Below are positions 1 to 5,976 of a stretch of DNA of 5,976 nt, one piece after another. Source of the stretch: Pseudomonadota bacterium (GTDB taxonomy: Bacteria > Pseudomonadota > Alphaproteobacteria > Rhizobiales > Beijerinckiaceae); the NCBI GenBank assembly GCA_023423995.1, contig JAFAEL010000087.1, positions 1 to 5,976 on the forward strand. The letters are read 5' to 3'. Within the stretch, counting starts at the first letter, position 1. Each line of letters opens with the position of its first letter. The notes under the pieces are model-generated. The model worked only from the letters and a program-made list of their open reading frames with translations, had not been told where the DNA came from and ran no database searches. The position numbers and the translations under genes were made by a program.

Positions 1-158
1 CCTTCGTGGTCAACCGCATCACCAGCGAGTTCAGGACATCGTACCTTCGCCCGCCGAAGCCCGATGAAGAGGCAAAGCCGTCGCAGCTTCCCGGCGAGGA
101 TGTCGCGATCGAGGTGGTGAACGGAACCTGCGCGAGGACATTCCCGCAGCGCCTCTGA
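1..158 (+). CDS. C-terminal end of an unrecognised protein (5' end outside window)
   Basis: An open frame enters from the left edge (first full codon at position 3) and ends at TGA 156-158, giving 51 visible residues. It is taken as coding because its third codon positions are very rich in G and C, whereas the other plus-strand frames hit stops inside the stretch. The visible part begins FVVNRITSEFRTSYLRPP, continues through a charged, proline-rich linker (KPDEEAKPSQLPGED) and ends with a short possible beta strand (VAIEVVNG) and the tail TCARTFPQRL. I do not recognise the family and assign no function. No membrane segment is visible. It converges on the acyl-CoA ligase gene, with only 8 bp between the two stop codons, too little for an independent terminator. 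The frame call is fairly safe; the identity is unknown. Confidence 0.6.
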   Translation, partial: FVVNRITSEFRTSYLRPPKPDEEAKPSQLPGEDVAIEVVNGTCARTFPQRL

Positions 159-166
159 GCCGCCAG

Positions 167-1690
167 TCACACCGGGGGCGAGCCGGCCAATTCCTTGTCG
201 CGCGCCCGCAGTTCCGTCTTGAGGACCTTGCCGTAATTGTTCTTCGGAAGGCTCTCGACGAAGACGTAGTCCTTGGGGCGCTTGAAGCGGGCGATCTGGG
301 ATAGGCAGAGCTGGTCGAGCTCCGGGGCGGAGGCCTCACCGACCACATAGGCCACGACGACCTCGCCCCAATCCGAGTCGGCACGGCCGATAACGGAGAC
401 CTCCCGCACGCCCGGATGGGTCAGCAACACCTCTTCCACCTCGCGGGGATAGATGTTGGTGCCCCCGGAGATCACCACATCCTTCGAGCGGTCCTTCAGG
501 GTGAGATAGCCTTGCGGGTCGAAGGACCCGACATCCCCCGTGTGGAGCCATCCTCCGCGCAAGGTCGACGCCGTCGCCTCCTCGTTCTGCCAGTAGCCCA
601 GCATCACGGCATCTCCGCGCGCGACCACCTCGCCGGTCTCACCCGCCGGGAGCGCCCTCCCCTCGCCATCGGCCGCGTGGGTCTCGATCCCTCCGTAGGC
701 GCGCCCCACGGAGGCGAGTCTCGCCAGCCAATCCCGATGGTTGCGATCGGCGATCTCTGCTTTGGACAGCGTCGTGATCGTCATGGGGCTTTCGCCCTGC
801 CCGTAGATCTGGGCAAAGCGCGGCCCGAAGCGATCAAGCGCAGCGAGGGAATCTTCCACGTACATGGGCGCTCCGCCGTAGATGATGGTGCGGATCGATT
901 CCGGATCGAATTCGCGCGCGCCTGCGACGAGCCGCTTCACCATGGTCGGGGCGGCGAACATCGACATCCCGCGCCACTTCGCGAAGGTCTCCGCGATCTC
1001 GTCCGGCTCGAACCCTCCGCTCTCAGGCACGACGTTGATTCCGCCCCGCAACACATGGGCCATGATGTACAGCCCCGAGCCGTGGCTCATCGGAGCTGCG
1101 TGGAGGATCGAGTTGCCCCGTGCGATCGGGTCCACCTCGAGGGCATAGGCGAAGGAGGCGGCCATCAGGTTGCCGTGGCTCAGCATCGCGCCCTTAGGCC
1201 GACCCGTCGTGCCGCTGGTATAGAAGAGCCAGGCGAGGTCGTGCTGCCCTCGCGGCACGATCGGCACGGCGTTGCCGCCGGCCAGCGTCTCGAAGGCCGG
1301 GCCGTCCAGCCGGATCATCCGCTCCAGGGAGGCAGGCGCGTGGCTTGCGGCCGCGCTCTCGGTGTCGCCCGAGACGAAACAGACGCGTGCCCCGGAATGC
1401 TCGAGCACGTAGGCGAGTTCGGCCCCGTGCAGCTTGGCGTTCACCGGAACCGCGACCAGTCCCGCGTGCCAGATCGCGAACAGCGCCTCGACATAGGCCG
1501 GGTGGTTCTTGGCGAAGATCGCGACGCGATCGCCAAGCCTGAGCCCGAGATCGCCCGTCAGCGCTCCGGCGATTCGGGCAACCCGTGCGCCGAACGCCCC
1601 ATATGCTCGCACGGTCGCGAGTGCGTGCCCGAGCGCCGGGGCATCCGGTTCAGCCTTCGCCGTGCGTTCGAGCCAGAGCGCGATGTTCAT
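167..1690 (-). CDS. AMP-forming acyl-CoA synthetase / ligase (ANL superfamily)
   Basis: A complete 507-residue member of the adenylate-forming ANL superfamily. Such enzymes activate a carboxylic acid with ATP to an acyl-adenylate and transfer the acyl group to coenzyme A, usually in the cytosol or at the membrane face. Visible motifs, in order: phosphate-binding loop [11 protein letters not shown] (about 157-167), A5 motif YGQGE (296-300), A7 motif GWLHTGD (380-386, with the ribose-binding Asp386), hinge region beginning DRSKD (400-404), and C-terminal PKNNYGK with the expected catalytic Lys488. Length is normal for medium/long-chain or aryl acyl-CoA ligases. The ATG at 1690 gives a typical N terminus ([12 protein letters not shown]); the upstream G-rich stretch is only a moderate ribosome site. 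The start lies inside the end of maf, suggesting co-transcription and coupled translation. The A5 motif has Gly where Thr is usual. The substrate (fatty, aromatic or other acid) cannot be deduced, so no gene symbol is given. Confidence 0.93.
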   Translation of the reverse strand: MNIALWLERTAKAEPDAPALGHALATVRAYGAFGARVARIAGALTGDLGLRLGDRVAIFAKNHPAYVEALFAIWHAGLVAVPVNAKLHGAELAYVLEHSGARVCFVSGDTESAAASHAPASLERMIRLDGPAFETLAGGNAVPIVPRGQHDLAWLFYTSGTTGRPKGAMLSHGNLMAASFAYALEVDPIARGNSILHAAPMSHGSGLYIMAHVLRGGINVVPESGGFEPDEIAETFAKWRGMSMFAAPTMVKRLVAGAREFDPESIRTIIYGGAPMYVEDSLAALDRFGPRFAQIYGQGESPMTITTLSKAEIADRNHRDWLARLASVGRAYGGIETHAADGEGRALPAGETGEVVARGDAVMLGYWQNEEATASTLRGGWLHTGDVGSFDPQGYLTLKDRSKDVVISGGTNIYPREVEEVLLTHPGVREVSVIGRADSDWGEVVVAYVVGEASAPELDQLCLSQIARFKRPKDYVFVESLPKNNYGKVLKTELRARDKELAGSPPV

Positions 1691-2348
1691 CCGGACCCAC
1701 CCCCGTTTCCACCCATTTGCGACGGATTGGATAACCTTCTCCGCCCAGGAGGGAAGCCGTCTCGTAGAGGGGCAGACCTACTACGGAGCTGTAGGACCCG
1801 ACGAGGCCGAGCACGAAAGCGGCCGCGAAGCCCTGGATGGCATAGCCGCCGGCCTTGCCGCTCCATTCCCGCGAGGCGAGATAGGCGGCGACCTCCTCGT
1901 CCGAGAGGCGCTTGAACTTCACCCGGGTCTCGACGAGCCGCTGGCGAACCCGCCCCGCGGGCGTGACGAGGCAGAGGCCCGTGTAGACGCGGTGGGCACG
2001 GCCCGAAAGAAGGAGGAGGCACCTTCGCGCCTCCTCCTCCGTCTCCGCCTTGGGAAGAACGCGGCGCCCGACGCCGACGACGGTGTCGGCTGCAAGCAGG
2101 TAGGATCCGCCCTTCGCCCCGAGAGCATCCGCCTTTTCGCGGGCAAGCCGCCGGGCGAGATCGCGCGGCAACTCACCCTTGCGCGGCGTCTCGTCGATCT
2201 CTGCGGCGCTGACCTCGTCGGGCTCGATCCCGATCTGCCGCAGGAGCGCCAAACGACGGGGCGATGCCGAGGCGAGCACGAGCCGAGTCGCACGACTCCC
2301 GGACTCGCTTGCGACCGGAGCGCCTACCGCATCGATACCCGCTTCCAC
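1650..2348 (-). CDS. maf: Maf-family nucleoside triphosphate pyrophosphatase (YhdE-like)
   Basis: A 232-residue Maf/HAM1-fold protein. Maf proteins hydrolyse non-canonical or excess nucleoside triphosphates (dTTP, UTP, modified pyrimidines) to monophosphate and pyrophosphate in the cytosol. Motifs: N-terminal [10 protein letters not shown] (23-32), AADTVV with Asp88, LPKAE with Lys100, [11 protein letters not shown] (114-124), [10 protein letters not shown] (164-173) and [12 protein letters not shown] (185-196). The AIQG and VVGLP forms resemble the YhdE (dTTP/UTP) branch more than the YceF (m7GTP) branch. The chosen start is GTG 2348-2346, preceded by AAGGTGG. A TTG at 2369 would add 7 residues but has no ribosome site and would lie almost at the predicted transcription start. 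A GTG at 2279 would cut into the first beta strand. The N terminus therefore carries about 20 extra residues and the tail about 25 beyond the conserved core. The last 41 bp overlap the acyl-CoA ligase start. Family call is firm; the exact start is less so. Confidence 0.92.
   Translation of the reverse strand: MEAGIDAVGAPVASESGSRATRLVLASASPRRLALLRQIGIEPDEVSAAEIDETPRKGELPRDLARRLAREKADALGAKGGSYLLAADTVVGVGRRVLPKAETEEEARRCLLLLSGRAHRVYTGLCLVTPAGRVRQRLVETRVKFKRLSDEEVAAYLASREWSGKAGGYAIQGFAAAFVLGLVGSYSSVVGLPLYETASLLGGEGYPIRRKWVETGVGPDEHRALARTHGEG
2011..2038 (-). repeat. 10-bp perfect inverted repeat (strong hairpin) inside maf
   Basis: AGGAGGAGGC (2011-2020) and GCCTCCTCCT (2029-2038) are perfect complements separated by 8 nt. 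In the maf message this region encodes the end of [11 protein letters not shown] (about residues 105-114), where glutamate and leucine codons naturally complement each other. The stem is mostly G/C and contains AGGAGG, an ideal Shine-Dalgarno core, on both strands. It may be only a by-product of the GAG and CTC repeats. Confidence 0.5.
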
Positions 2349-2351
2349 GTC

Positions 2352-2358
2352 CCACCTT
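2352..2358 (-). promoter_or_regulatory. Ribosome binding site supporting the GTG start of maf
   Basis: On the minus strand the sequence AAGGTGG matches 6 of 7 bases of the AAGGAGG consensus. Its AAGG core lies 6 nt before the GTG at 2348. No comparable site precedes the alternative in-frame TTG at 2369 or GTG at 2279, so this decides the start choice. Confidence 0.6.
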
Positions 2359-2378
2359 GTCTGCCGCAATCGGCCGGG

Positions 2379-2407
2379 AACTTAGAGAGGGCCGGCGAGC
2401 TTGTGAA
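2379..2407 (-). promoter_or_regulatory. Candidate sigma-70-type promoter for maf and the ligase gene
   Basis: Read on the minus strand, TTCACA (2407-2402, 5 of 6 matches to TTGACA) is followed after exactly 17 nt by TAAGTT (2384-2379). The latter keeps the key T1, A2 and T6 of TATAAT but only 3 of 6 bases overall. Transcription would start near 2372, leaving a leader of about 24 nt before the GTG at 2348. The position fits the divergent gene arrangement. It is a pattern match by eye; alphaproteobacterial promoters are often degenerate. Confidence 0.4.
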
Positions 2408-2425
2408 CCGCGACCGCCTTCGCGG
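2408..2425. repeat. Short inverted repeat in the maf / phasin-like divergent region
   Basis: CCGCGA and TCGCGG form a perfect 6-bp inverted repeat around a 6-nt loop. It sits immediately upstream of the predicted maf -35 element and about 20 bp before the start of the small plus-strand gene. It could be an operator or a leader hairpin, but a repeat this short is expected by chance in high-GC DNA. Confidence 0.25.
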
Positions 2426-2436
2426 CCGACCAGCAC

Positions 2437-2440
2437 GGAG
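2437..2440 (+). promoter_or_regulatory. Ribosome binding site of the phasin-like gene
   Basis: GGAG lies 5 nt upstream of the ATG at 2446, a good Shine-Dalgarno match and spacing. It is part of the case that this small open frame is a real gene rather than a shadow of the minus strand. Confidence 0.6.
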
Positions 2441-2445
2441 CCGTC

Positions 2446-2802
2446 ATGTCCAGCAAGCTCGATCACGCGATCGCGGAAGCCGCCCGCGAAACGAGCGAAG
2501 CCGTCACGAACAGCATCGTGACCATCGCGGCGCGCCTCCCGATCCTGGCGAGAGCTGCCCTCATGCCGACACCGGACGGCTTGGCGGAATGGCACAGAGC
2601 CTCCTCCGAGAAGCCGGTCGCCGCCTGGGAAGCGGCATTTGCGGTAGGCGCCGCCTGGAACGCGATGCTGTGGCGGACGCTGATTTCGCCCGCCACGCCT
2701 ACAGGGATGGCCCATGAGGCGCTGGTCCTCGTCCGGGCAGCATCAAGGCCCGGTCATGACCGCGTTCGCGCGAACGCAGAGAGGCTCGGTCGCCTCGGGT
2801 AG
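2446..2802 (+). CDS. Small helical protein, phasin-like (uncharacterised)
   Basis: A 118-residue protein that starts at ATG after a well-placed GGAG and uses G/C-rich third codon positions, which support real coding. It looks mostly alpha-helical and alanine-rich: an acidic/amphipathic N-terminal helix (1-29), RLPILARAAL (30-39), a segment EWHRASSEKPVAAWEAAFAVGAAW (48-71) continuing to about 80, and a basic tail with RPGHDRVRANAERLGR (101-116). The P-I-L segment, an SEK followed by an alanine/tryptophan-rich helix and the RVRANAxRLxR ending resemble short phasin-like proteins of Rhizobiales, which coat polyhydroxyalkanoate granules. This similarity is from memory and weak; a soluble helical protein of another role is equally possible. 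No signal peptide is evident; the 60-80 helix is amphipathic to hydrophobic rather than a clear membrane span. It is divergent from maf and convergent with pssA, whose stop codon it touches. Confidence 0.65.
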   Translation: MSSKLDHAIAEAARETSEAVTNSIVTIAARLPILARAALMPTPDGLAEWHRASSEKPVAAWEAAFAVGAAWNAMLWRTLISPATPTGMAHEALVLVRAASRPGHDRVRANAERLGRLG

Positions 2803-3651
2803 CTACGAGGCGGGGTTCTCCGGGTCCGCCTTTTCCTGCGCCACCACCGGAACGCTGGCATGCTGCCGTCGCAACCGGCGGAAATGCATGACGCCGAGCG
2901 GGATCGTTCCCAGGTACAAGGCGGTGATGATGACGAGCGCCTCGAAGGGGAAGCTCACCACGAGCCCGAATACGGCGACCGTCAGCACGAAAATCGGCAG
3001 CACCCAGTCCCGCGGGATCCGCTTGCCCCAGGTCTTTCCCGAATAGGTCGGGACGGTCGACACCATCAGCAGGGCGATCACCAGGACATAGCCAAGGATG
3101 ACGGGCAGGAACATCCAGTCCGACGGCCACCCGAGAAAGTGCAGGTAGATCGGCAGGAGCACGGTTCCGGCGCCCGCCGGAGCCGGCATGCCGACGAAGA
3201 AGTCCTTTCGCCATTCCGGCCGGTCCGGATCCTCGATCATCACGTTGAAGCGCGCGAGCCTCAGCCCGGTCGCGATCGCGAAGATCAGCGCGACGATCCA
3301 GCCGAACGCCTTCGCGTCGTGCAGGATGAAGCTGTAGAGGACGAGCGCTGGCGCGACCCCGAAATTCACGAAATCGGCGAGAGAATCGAGTTCCGCCCCG
3401 AAACGGGAGGTGCCCTTCAAGAGCCGTGCGACCCGACCATCGACCCCGTCCAGAACGGCCGCAACGACGATGGCGATGATCGCCGGCTCGAGTCGTCCTT
3501 CATAGGCGAGCCGAATCGCGGTCAGCCCGAGACAGAGCGCGATCAGCGTGATGAGATTGGGGGCGATCACCCGGAAAGGGACCGGCTTGTTGAACAACCG
3601 GCGCCGGGGTTCGACGGGATCGGGAACGAAAGGCTGCAGGATATCGCTCAT
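2803..3651 (-). CDS. pssA: CDP-diacylglycerol-serine O-phosphatidyltransferase (membrane type)
   Basis: This integral membrane enzyme makes phosphatidylserine and CMP from CDP-diacylglycerol and L-serine, the step before Psd. The 282-residue reading from ATG 3651 contains the complete CDP-alcohol phosphotransferase signature D-x2-D-G-x2-A-R-x8-G-x3-D-x3-D: Asp68, Asp71, Gly72, Ala75, Arg76, Gly85, Asp89 and Asp93, which bind metal and substrate. About seven to eight hydrophobic spans surround it (roughly 29-47, 57-67, 98-111, 116-132, 181-198, 215-233, 237-254). The tail is polar. This is the type II enzyme common in alphaproteobacteria, unrelated to the phospholipase D-like PssA of E. coli. 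The frame stays open back to TTG 3720, but the added residues look non-conserved; ATG 3651 gives MSDILQPF, usual for the family, although its ribosome site is poor. It follows psd by 69 bp and is probably translated from the same message. Confidence 0.93.
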   Translation of the reverse strand: MSDILQPFVPDPVEPRRRLFNKPVPFRVIAPNLITLIALCLGLTAIRLAYEGRLEPAIIAIVVAAVLDGVDGRVARLLKGTSRFGAELDSLADFVNFGVAPALVLYSFILHDAKAFGWIVALIFAIATGLRLARFNVMIEDPDRPEWRKDFFVGMPAPAGAGTVLLPIYLHFLGWPSDWMFLPVILGYVLVIALLMVSTVPTYSGKTWGKRIPRDWVLPIFVLTVAVFGLVVSFPFEALVIITALYLGTIPLGVMHFRRLRRQHASVPVVAQEKADPENPAS

Positions 3652-3661
3652 GCCGCTCGGC

Positions 3662-3724
3662 TCATGCTCCCGGGAAGCTAAGTGCCGCACGATCAAGCGG
3701 CAACCAGCGGCGCGATCCAATCAT
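3662..3724 (-). other. 20-codon mini-frame linking psd and pssA through ATGA overlaps
   Basis: The TGA of psd (3723-3721) overlaps an ATG (3724-3722) that opens a 20-codon frame ending at TGA 3664-3662. That stop overlaps a second ATG (3665-3663), whose 5-codon frame ends at a TGA (3650-3648) overlapping the pssA ATG (3651-3649). The arrangement is directly visible. Whether any of it is translated, for example as a reinitiation relay carrying ribosomes across the gap, is inference. The mini-protein itself matches nothing I know. Confidence 0.3.
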
Positions 3725-4422
3725 GACGCGAGATACATGCGAGGCGCTTCCGTGCCGCGCAGATCCGCGAGCACGGTCTCGCCTGCCACTGCCTTTTGCC
3801 CCACGCCAACGAGAACCTGAGTTCCACTCGGCAGATAGACGTCCACGCGCGAGCCGAAGCGGATAAGCCCGAACCGCTGGCCGGTCGCGACGCTCTCGCC
3901 TTCCTTGACCCAGTCCACGATGCGCCTCGCAACGAGGCCTGCGATCTGGACGACCCCCACCGACACGCCCTCCGTCTCGATCACGAGCGCATTCCGCTCA
4001 TTGTGTTCGCTTGCCTTGTCGAGATCGGCGTTCAGGAACAGCCCGGGCGTGTAGGCGATCCGCGTGATGCGGCCATTCACGGGCGCCCGGTTCACGTGGC
4101 AGTCGAACACATTCATGAAGACCGAGATGCGGAGCATCGGGAGCTCGGGCAGGCCCATCTCCGTCGGCGGCACGACGTCGGCGATCATGCTGATGCGGCC
4201 ATCTGCGGGCGAGATGACGAGGCCGTCCCGCACAGGCGTGACGCGCTGCGGGTCGCGGAAGAAGTAGCAGACCCAGAGCGTGACGATCAGGAGCACCCAG
4301 AAGAGCGGCGTCCAGAAGAAGCCCAGGATGACGGCCGCCGCGAATGCGATCGCGATGAACGGGTAGCCCTCGCGGCGGATCGGCACGAAGAGCCGCCGGA
4401 TCGATTCGTAGATGTCTGTCAT
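3721..4422 (-). CDS. psd: Phosphatidylserine decarboxylase proenzyme
   Basis: A pyruvoyl-dependent membrane enzyme that converts phosphatidylserine to phosphatidylethanolamine, directly using the product of the neighbouring pssA. The 233-residue proenzyme is of the short (PSD-A) type. Two hydrophobic spans lie near the N terminus (about 21-36 and 38-55). They are followed by SPADG with Asp74, [10 protein letters not shown] with His109, and the processing site RFGS (188-191). Self-cleavage between Gly190 and Ser191 would give a beta chain of about 190 residues and an alpha chain of about 43 residues with an N-terminal pyruvoyl group. Asp74 and His109 correspond to the Asp and His that assist cleavage and decarboxylation in the family. 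E. coli Psd has LGST at the cleavage site; the FGS form is normal for the short type. ATG 4422 is supported by AGGG four bases upstream. The gene lies 57 bp downstream of the ABC exporter on the same strand. Confidence 0.96.
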   Translation of the reverse strand: MTDIYESIRRLFVPIRREGYPFIAIAFAAAVILGFFWTPLFWVLLIVTLWVCYFFRDPQRVTPVRDGLVISPADGRISMIADVVPPTEMGLPELPMLRISVFMNVFDCHVNRAPVNGRITRIAYTPGLFLNADLDKASEHNERNALVIETEGVSVGVVQIAGLVARRIVDWVKEGESVATGQRFGLIRFGSRVDVYLPSGTQVLVGVGQKAVAGETVLADLRGTEAPRMYLAS

Positions 4423-4479
4423 GTCGCCCTGTTTGGTGCCGCGCCTTGAACCCGCGGATTGCAGGATGAGTTGGGGGCG

Positions 4480-5976
4480 TCAACCGGCCATAGTCACGCG
4501 GAGCGAAGGCTGCTCGTCTGCCCTCGCCTTTTCCAAGGTCTCCATCGCCTCGGCGGCCTTGCGCTGCCGGTCCCACATTGCCGCATAGACGCCGTTCGCG
4601 GCCAGAAGGTCGCCATGCGTGCCCCGCTCCACGATGATCCCCCCATCGAGGACGATGATTTCATCGGCCCCGACGACTGTCGACAGGCGATGCGCGATCA
4701 CGATGGTCGTCCGGTCCCGGGAGACGCGCTCCAGCGCATCCTGGATGTCCTTCTCCGTGAACGAATCGAGCGCAGAGGTGGCTTCGTCGAGGATCAGGAT
4801 TGGAGGCGCCTTGAGGATCGTCCGGGCTATGGCGACGCGCTGCTTCTCACCGCCGGAGAGCTTGAGGCCACGCTCGCCGACCGGCGTGTCGTAGCCTTCG
4901 GGCAGGCTGCGGATGAAGCCATCGATCTGGGCGAGCTTCGCGGCTTCGGCGATCTCGGCCGGAGTGGCGTCGGCCCGACCATAGGCGATGTTGTAGCCGA
5001 TCGTGTCGTTGAACAGGACCGTGTCCTGGGGGACCATGCCGATAGCCGCACGCAAGCTCGCCTGCTGGACCTCCGCAATGTTCTGTCCGTCGATGGTGAT
5101 CCGGCCGCTGGTGGGCTCGTAGAACCGGAATAGCAGCCGTGAGATCGTCGACTTGCCGGCCCCAGACGGCCCCACGATGGCCACCGTCCGGCCTGCCGGG
5201 ATCGTGAAGCTGATGCCCTTCAGAATTGGCCGCGCGGGGATGTAGGCGAAGTGGACGTCCTCGAAACGGACCTCGCCCTCGCGGACCAGAAGCGGCTGCG
5301 CACCCGGCCGGTCCTGGATCTCCGGATGCCGCTCGATGATCCGGAACATGTCGTCGATGTCGATGAGTGCCTGTTTGATCTCCCGGTACAGCATGCCCAT
5401 GAAGTTCAGCGGGATGTAGAGCTGCACGAGCATCGCGTTGACGAGCACGAAGCTCCCGACCGACACGCGGCCGGCCATGATATCGCGGGCGGCGAGGAGC
5501 ATGATGATCGTCATGCCCACCGAGAAGATTACGGCTTGGCCGGAATTGAGCACGGCGAGCGACGTGTAGGTCTGCGTCGAGGCGCGTTCGTAGCGCTGCA
5601 TCGATCGGTCGTAACGCTCGGCTTCGCGACGCTCCGCTCCGAAGTATTTGACGGTCTCGTAGTTCAGCAGCGAATCGACAGCGCGGATATTCGCGTCCGT
5701 ATCGGACTCGTTCATCTGCTTGCGGATCGAGATCCGCCACTCAGTGGCCTTGTAGGTGTAGCCGAGATAGACGGCGACCATGAGGATCACCACGACCGAG
5801 TAGAGCCAGTCGAACTCGTAGGCCAGGATCCCGATCACGAGGACGAACTCGATGATCGTCGGGATCAGTTGCAGGACGAACAGGCGAGAGAGCTCCTCGA
5901 TGCCGTTGCGCCCACGCTCCAGCACGCGCGTGAGGCCGCCGGTCTTGCGCTCCAGATGGAAGCGCAGCGAGAGCGC
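4480..5976 (-). CDS. Atm1/HMT1-type ABC exporter, fused permease-ATPase (N terminus outside window)
   Basis: The frame is open to the window edge, so 498 C-terminal residues are visible; the first part of the membrane domain is missing. The visible start reads LRFHLERKTGGLTR, a segment typical of the Atm1/HMT1 branch, as are NYETVKYFGAE, SLAVLNSGQ and LNFMGMLYREIKQALID. Several membrane helices occupy roughly residues 35-75 and 145-190. The ATPase domain is complete: Walker A GPSGAGKST (269-277), Q-loop Gln317, signature LSGGE (373-377), Walker B LILDE with catalytic Glu398, and H-loop His429. Each polypeptide would pair as a homodimer in the inner membrane. Bacterial relatives export glutathione derivatives or metal-glutathione complexes; mitochondrial Atm1 supports cytosolic iron-sulfur assembly. 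The substrate here is inferred from family only. It is the first visible gene of a unit with psd and pssA, so their promoter probably lies upstream, outside the window. A lipid-flippase role of the MsbA kind is less likely given the Atm1-type motifs. Confidence 0.93.
   Translation of the reverse strand, partial: ALSLRFHLERKTGGLTRVLERGRNGIEELSRLFVLQLIPTIIEFVLVIGILAYEFDWLYSVVVILMVAVYLGYTYKATEWRISIRKQMNESDTDANIRAVDSLLNYETVKYFGAERREAERYDRSMQRYERASTQTYTSLAVLNSGQAVIFSVGMTIIMLLAARDIMAGRVSVGSFVLVNAMLVQLYIPLNFMGMLYREIKQALIDIDDMFRIIERHPEIQDRPGAQPLLVREGEVRFEDVHFAYIPARPILKGISFTIPAGRTVAIVGPSGAGKSTISRLLFRFYEPTSGRITIDGQNIAEVQQASLRAAIGMVPQDTVLFNDTIGYNIAYGRADATPAEIAEAAKLAQIDGFIRSLPEGYDTPVGERGLKLSGGEKQRVAIARTILKAPPILILDEATSALDSFTEKDIQDALERVSRDRTTIVIAHRLSTVVGADEIIVLDGGIIVERGTHGDLLAANGVYAAMWDRQRKAAEAMETLEKARADEQPSLRVTMAG

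Noticed and set aside
416..1915. Long plus-strand open frame of about 500 codons opposite the acyl-CoA ligase and the end of maf
   Set aside because: It is antisense to a gene with all ANL motifs, has an arginine/histidine/proline-rich translation with no recognisable domain, and is the expected stop-poor shadow in high-GC DNA.
2003..2038. Intrinsic terminator formed by the hairpin in maf followed by TCTTTC
   Set aside because: The T tract is short and interrupted, and the hairpin is in the middle of an intact conserved coding region.
2357..2385. Plus-strand promoter TTGTCT with a 17-nt spacer and ACTTAG for the phasin-like gene
   Set aside because: The -10 match is only 2 of 6 bases and lacks the key A2 and T6, so it is no better than chance.
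2173..2715. Minus-strand open frame opposite the phasin-like gene
   Set aside because: It has no conserved motifs, overlaps the start of maf in another frame, and its translation is rich in Arg and Gly as shadows are; the plus-strand frame has the better ribosome site and base use.
1509..2717. Plus-strand open frame of about 400 codons opposite maf and running out of frame through the phasin-like gene
   Set aside because: Its translation is low-complexity and matches no family, while maf and the 118-codon gene explain the same DNA better.
2860..3681. Plus-strand open frame of about 270 codons opposite pssA
   Set aside because: Charged, low-complexity translation antisense to a gene with an intact CDP-alcohol phosphotransferase signature.
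4423..4479. Possible terminator or promoter between the ABC exporter and psd
   Set aside because: Only a 5-bp stem (CCGCG/CGCGG) is present with no T tract, and no convincing -35/-10 pair is visible; the genes are better read as one unit.
4847..5740. Second minus-strand open frame inside the ABC exporter gene
   Set aside because: It is a frame-shifted shadow of the exporter, whose Walker, signature and H-loop motifs all lie in the other frame.

Overview
This high-GC window looks like a chromosomal housekeeping segment of an alphaproteobacterium of the Hyphomicrobiales, perhaps near Methylobacterium, Microvirga or Bosea. That placement is inferred from protein style (a membrane CDP-alcohol-type phosphatidylserine synthase, a short phosphatidylserine decarboxylase with an FGS processing site, an Atm1/HMT1-like exporter) and from strong G/C preference at third codon positions. 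No mobile element, CRISPR array, tRNA or rRNA was seen.

Layout, left to right. (1) Positions 1-158 hold the last 51 codons of an unrecognised plus-strand gene. (2) On the minus strand, an AMP-forming acyl-CoA synthetase (1690 to 167) converges on it with an 8-bp gap. Its start overlaps by 41 bp the end of a Maf-type nucleotide pyrophosphatase (2348 to 1650), so the two form a maf to acyl-CoA ligase transcription unit. (3) A 97-bp divergent intergenic region (2349-2445) carries a plausible maf promoter and separates maf from a small plus-strand gene (2446-2802) for a phasin-like helical protein. (4) That gene's stop codon directly abuts the stop codon of the next minus-strand unit. (5) This unit reads from right to left as Atm1-like ABC exporter (cut by the window end), psd, pssA.

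The psd and pssA products are consecutive enzymes. PssA makes phosphatidylserine from CDP-diacylglycerol and serine, and Psd decarboxylates it to phosphatidylethanolamine. The Atm1-like exporter upstream is probably co-transcribed with them, since it has the same strand and a 57-bp gap without an evident terminator. The acyl-CoA ligase also belongs to lipid metabolism, but its substrate cannot be read from sequence.

No clearly new multi-gene system is visible. The points most worth a second look are a chain of three ATGA stop/start overlaps leading from psd into pssA, the small phasin-like gene whose stop forms a TAGCTA palindrome with the pssA stop, the 41-bp maf/ligase overlap, an altered A5 motif (YGQGE) in the ligase, and a 10-bp perfect hairpin inside maf.
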